Shown here piece by piece: positions 63,551 through 64,000 of a stretch of 64,000 nucleotides of DNA. The position numbers were made by a program, and so were the translations under genes. The first letter of the stretch is position 1; each line of letters starts with the position of its first letter. The notes beneath the pieces were generated by a model. The model made no database searches. It was given only the letters and a program-made list of their open reading frames with translations, and was not told where the DNA came from. Origin of the DNA: Adiantum capillus-veneris (lineage: Eukaryota; Streptophyta; Polypodiopsida; Polypodiales; Pteridaceae); the NCBI GenBank assembly GCA_014529385.2, contig CM043967.1:80304278-80368277 (forward strand). Reading direction: 5' to 3'.

Positions 63551-64000
63551 CTAGGTCTTTAACCATTCCTATACCTATGTACAGAGTCTTGTACACCCCA
63601 CGAGACAAGCTTCTTGGAGCATCCCCGGGGATTTCTGCACACAGTAATACAGAGATGACATTTTCTCAAAAAAAAGAAGAGAGATCTTCAGAACTAACCA
63701 ACTCCACCAATGAATTAGATGATTTTTATTATGTGGCATGGGTTTCTTATATACCACCCAAATGAATTTGCCCGCCTTAATTAATTTAACATGTCAAGAT
63801 TGGTTGTGCAGGACTATGATTTTTGGAAAAGCTCTGTCGTGTAGCTCCGCTGCCATGAAGAGAAAAGAGCAGAGAAATGCAAGCTAAGCTTCTTTGAAGC
63901 CTACACATTAAGTGAGCAGTGATTAGGGCTTGATAACAGGCCAAGCTTAATAATTAATGTATACCAAATGCGGCTTAAAAGGGCCAACAGATGCCTCAAT
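63551..64000 (+). other. TAF5 intron 11 right of element E
   Basis: No exon, transposon edge or RNA gene was recognised. Confidence 0.45.

Noticed and set aside
51716-64000. Additional TAF5 WD40 exons
   Set aside because: I looked for the expected GHSGPVY, WDAQFSP, HDRTARIWS and SGSADCTVKLW-type blocks and found none. The next exons should lie right of the window.

Overview
The window is nuclear DNA of a plant with a large, repeat-rich genome. Supporting points are introns with plant-type GT/AG borders, Ty1/copia and Ty3/gypsy elements with tRNA-Met-type primer sites, LINEs, and a Penelope-like reverse transcriptase. The mixture and the intron lengths fit a fern or another non-seed vascular plant. 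The species cannot be named from sequence alone.

The one host gene I recognise is TAF5 (TFIID subunit 5) on the + strand. Eleven exons (11749-51715) join in frame to 364 codons: LisH motif, TAF5 NTD2 domain, a charged linker and the start of the first WD40 blade. The remaining WD40 exons lie beyond the right edge. Nearly all of the 40 kb span is intron. Introns 2 (29.5 kb), 9 (6.3 kb) and 11 (more than 12 kb) are filled with transposable elements, while introns 1, 3-6, 8 and 10 are 63-119 bp.

Left of TAF5 (1-11.7 kb): a decayed unclassified transposon ORF; an old copia relic split by a young, apparently intact Copia element (1506-7151, TSD CTACT, 1348-aa polyprotein, minus strand); a gypsy integrase scrap; inverted arrays of a degenerate 12-mer around CATAAC-type repeats; another copia relic with its primer site, a 39-base poly-G run and TA/GA microsatellites; and a 62-bp tandem duplication with a hairpin just upstream of TAF5.

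Intron 2 (12.1-41.6 kb) holds at least four insertions of one LTR family with no visible reverse transcriptase. I label them A, B, C and D, plus a solo LTR. Their LTRs begin with the G-box palindrome TGTCACGTGACA and carry a conserved hairpin. B and C interrupt a LINE endonuclease relic. B's 3' LTR was itself split by a 2.9-kb Penelope-like insertion with a 22-bp target duplication, and D's 5' LTR holds the solo LTR. A truncated gypsy (F) and a 577-bp tandem duplication follow.

Intron 9 contains a 5.5-kb LINE (G) that landed immediately beside the exon 10 acceptor. Intron 11 contains an 11-kb chromodomain-type gypsy (E, minus strand, 52472-63545) that was itself hit by a hAT-like MITE, a LINE fragment, an LTR-like insert and an AT-rich insert. 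Apart from TAF5 and the young Copia, essentially every coding stretch is a relic.
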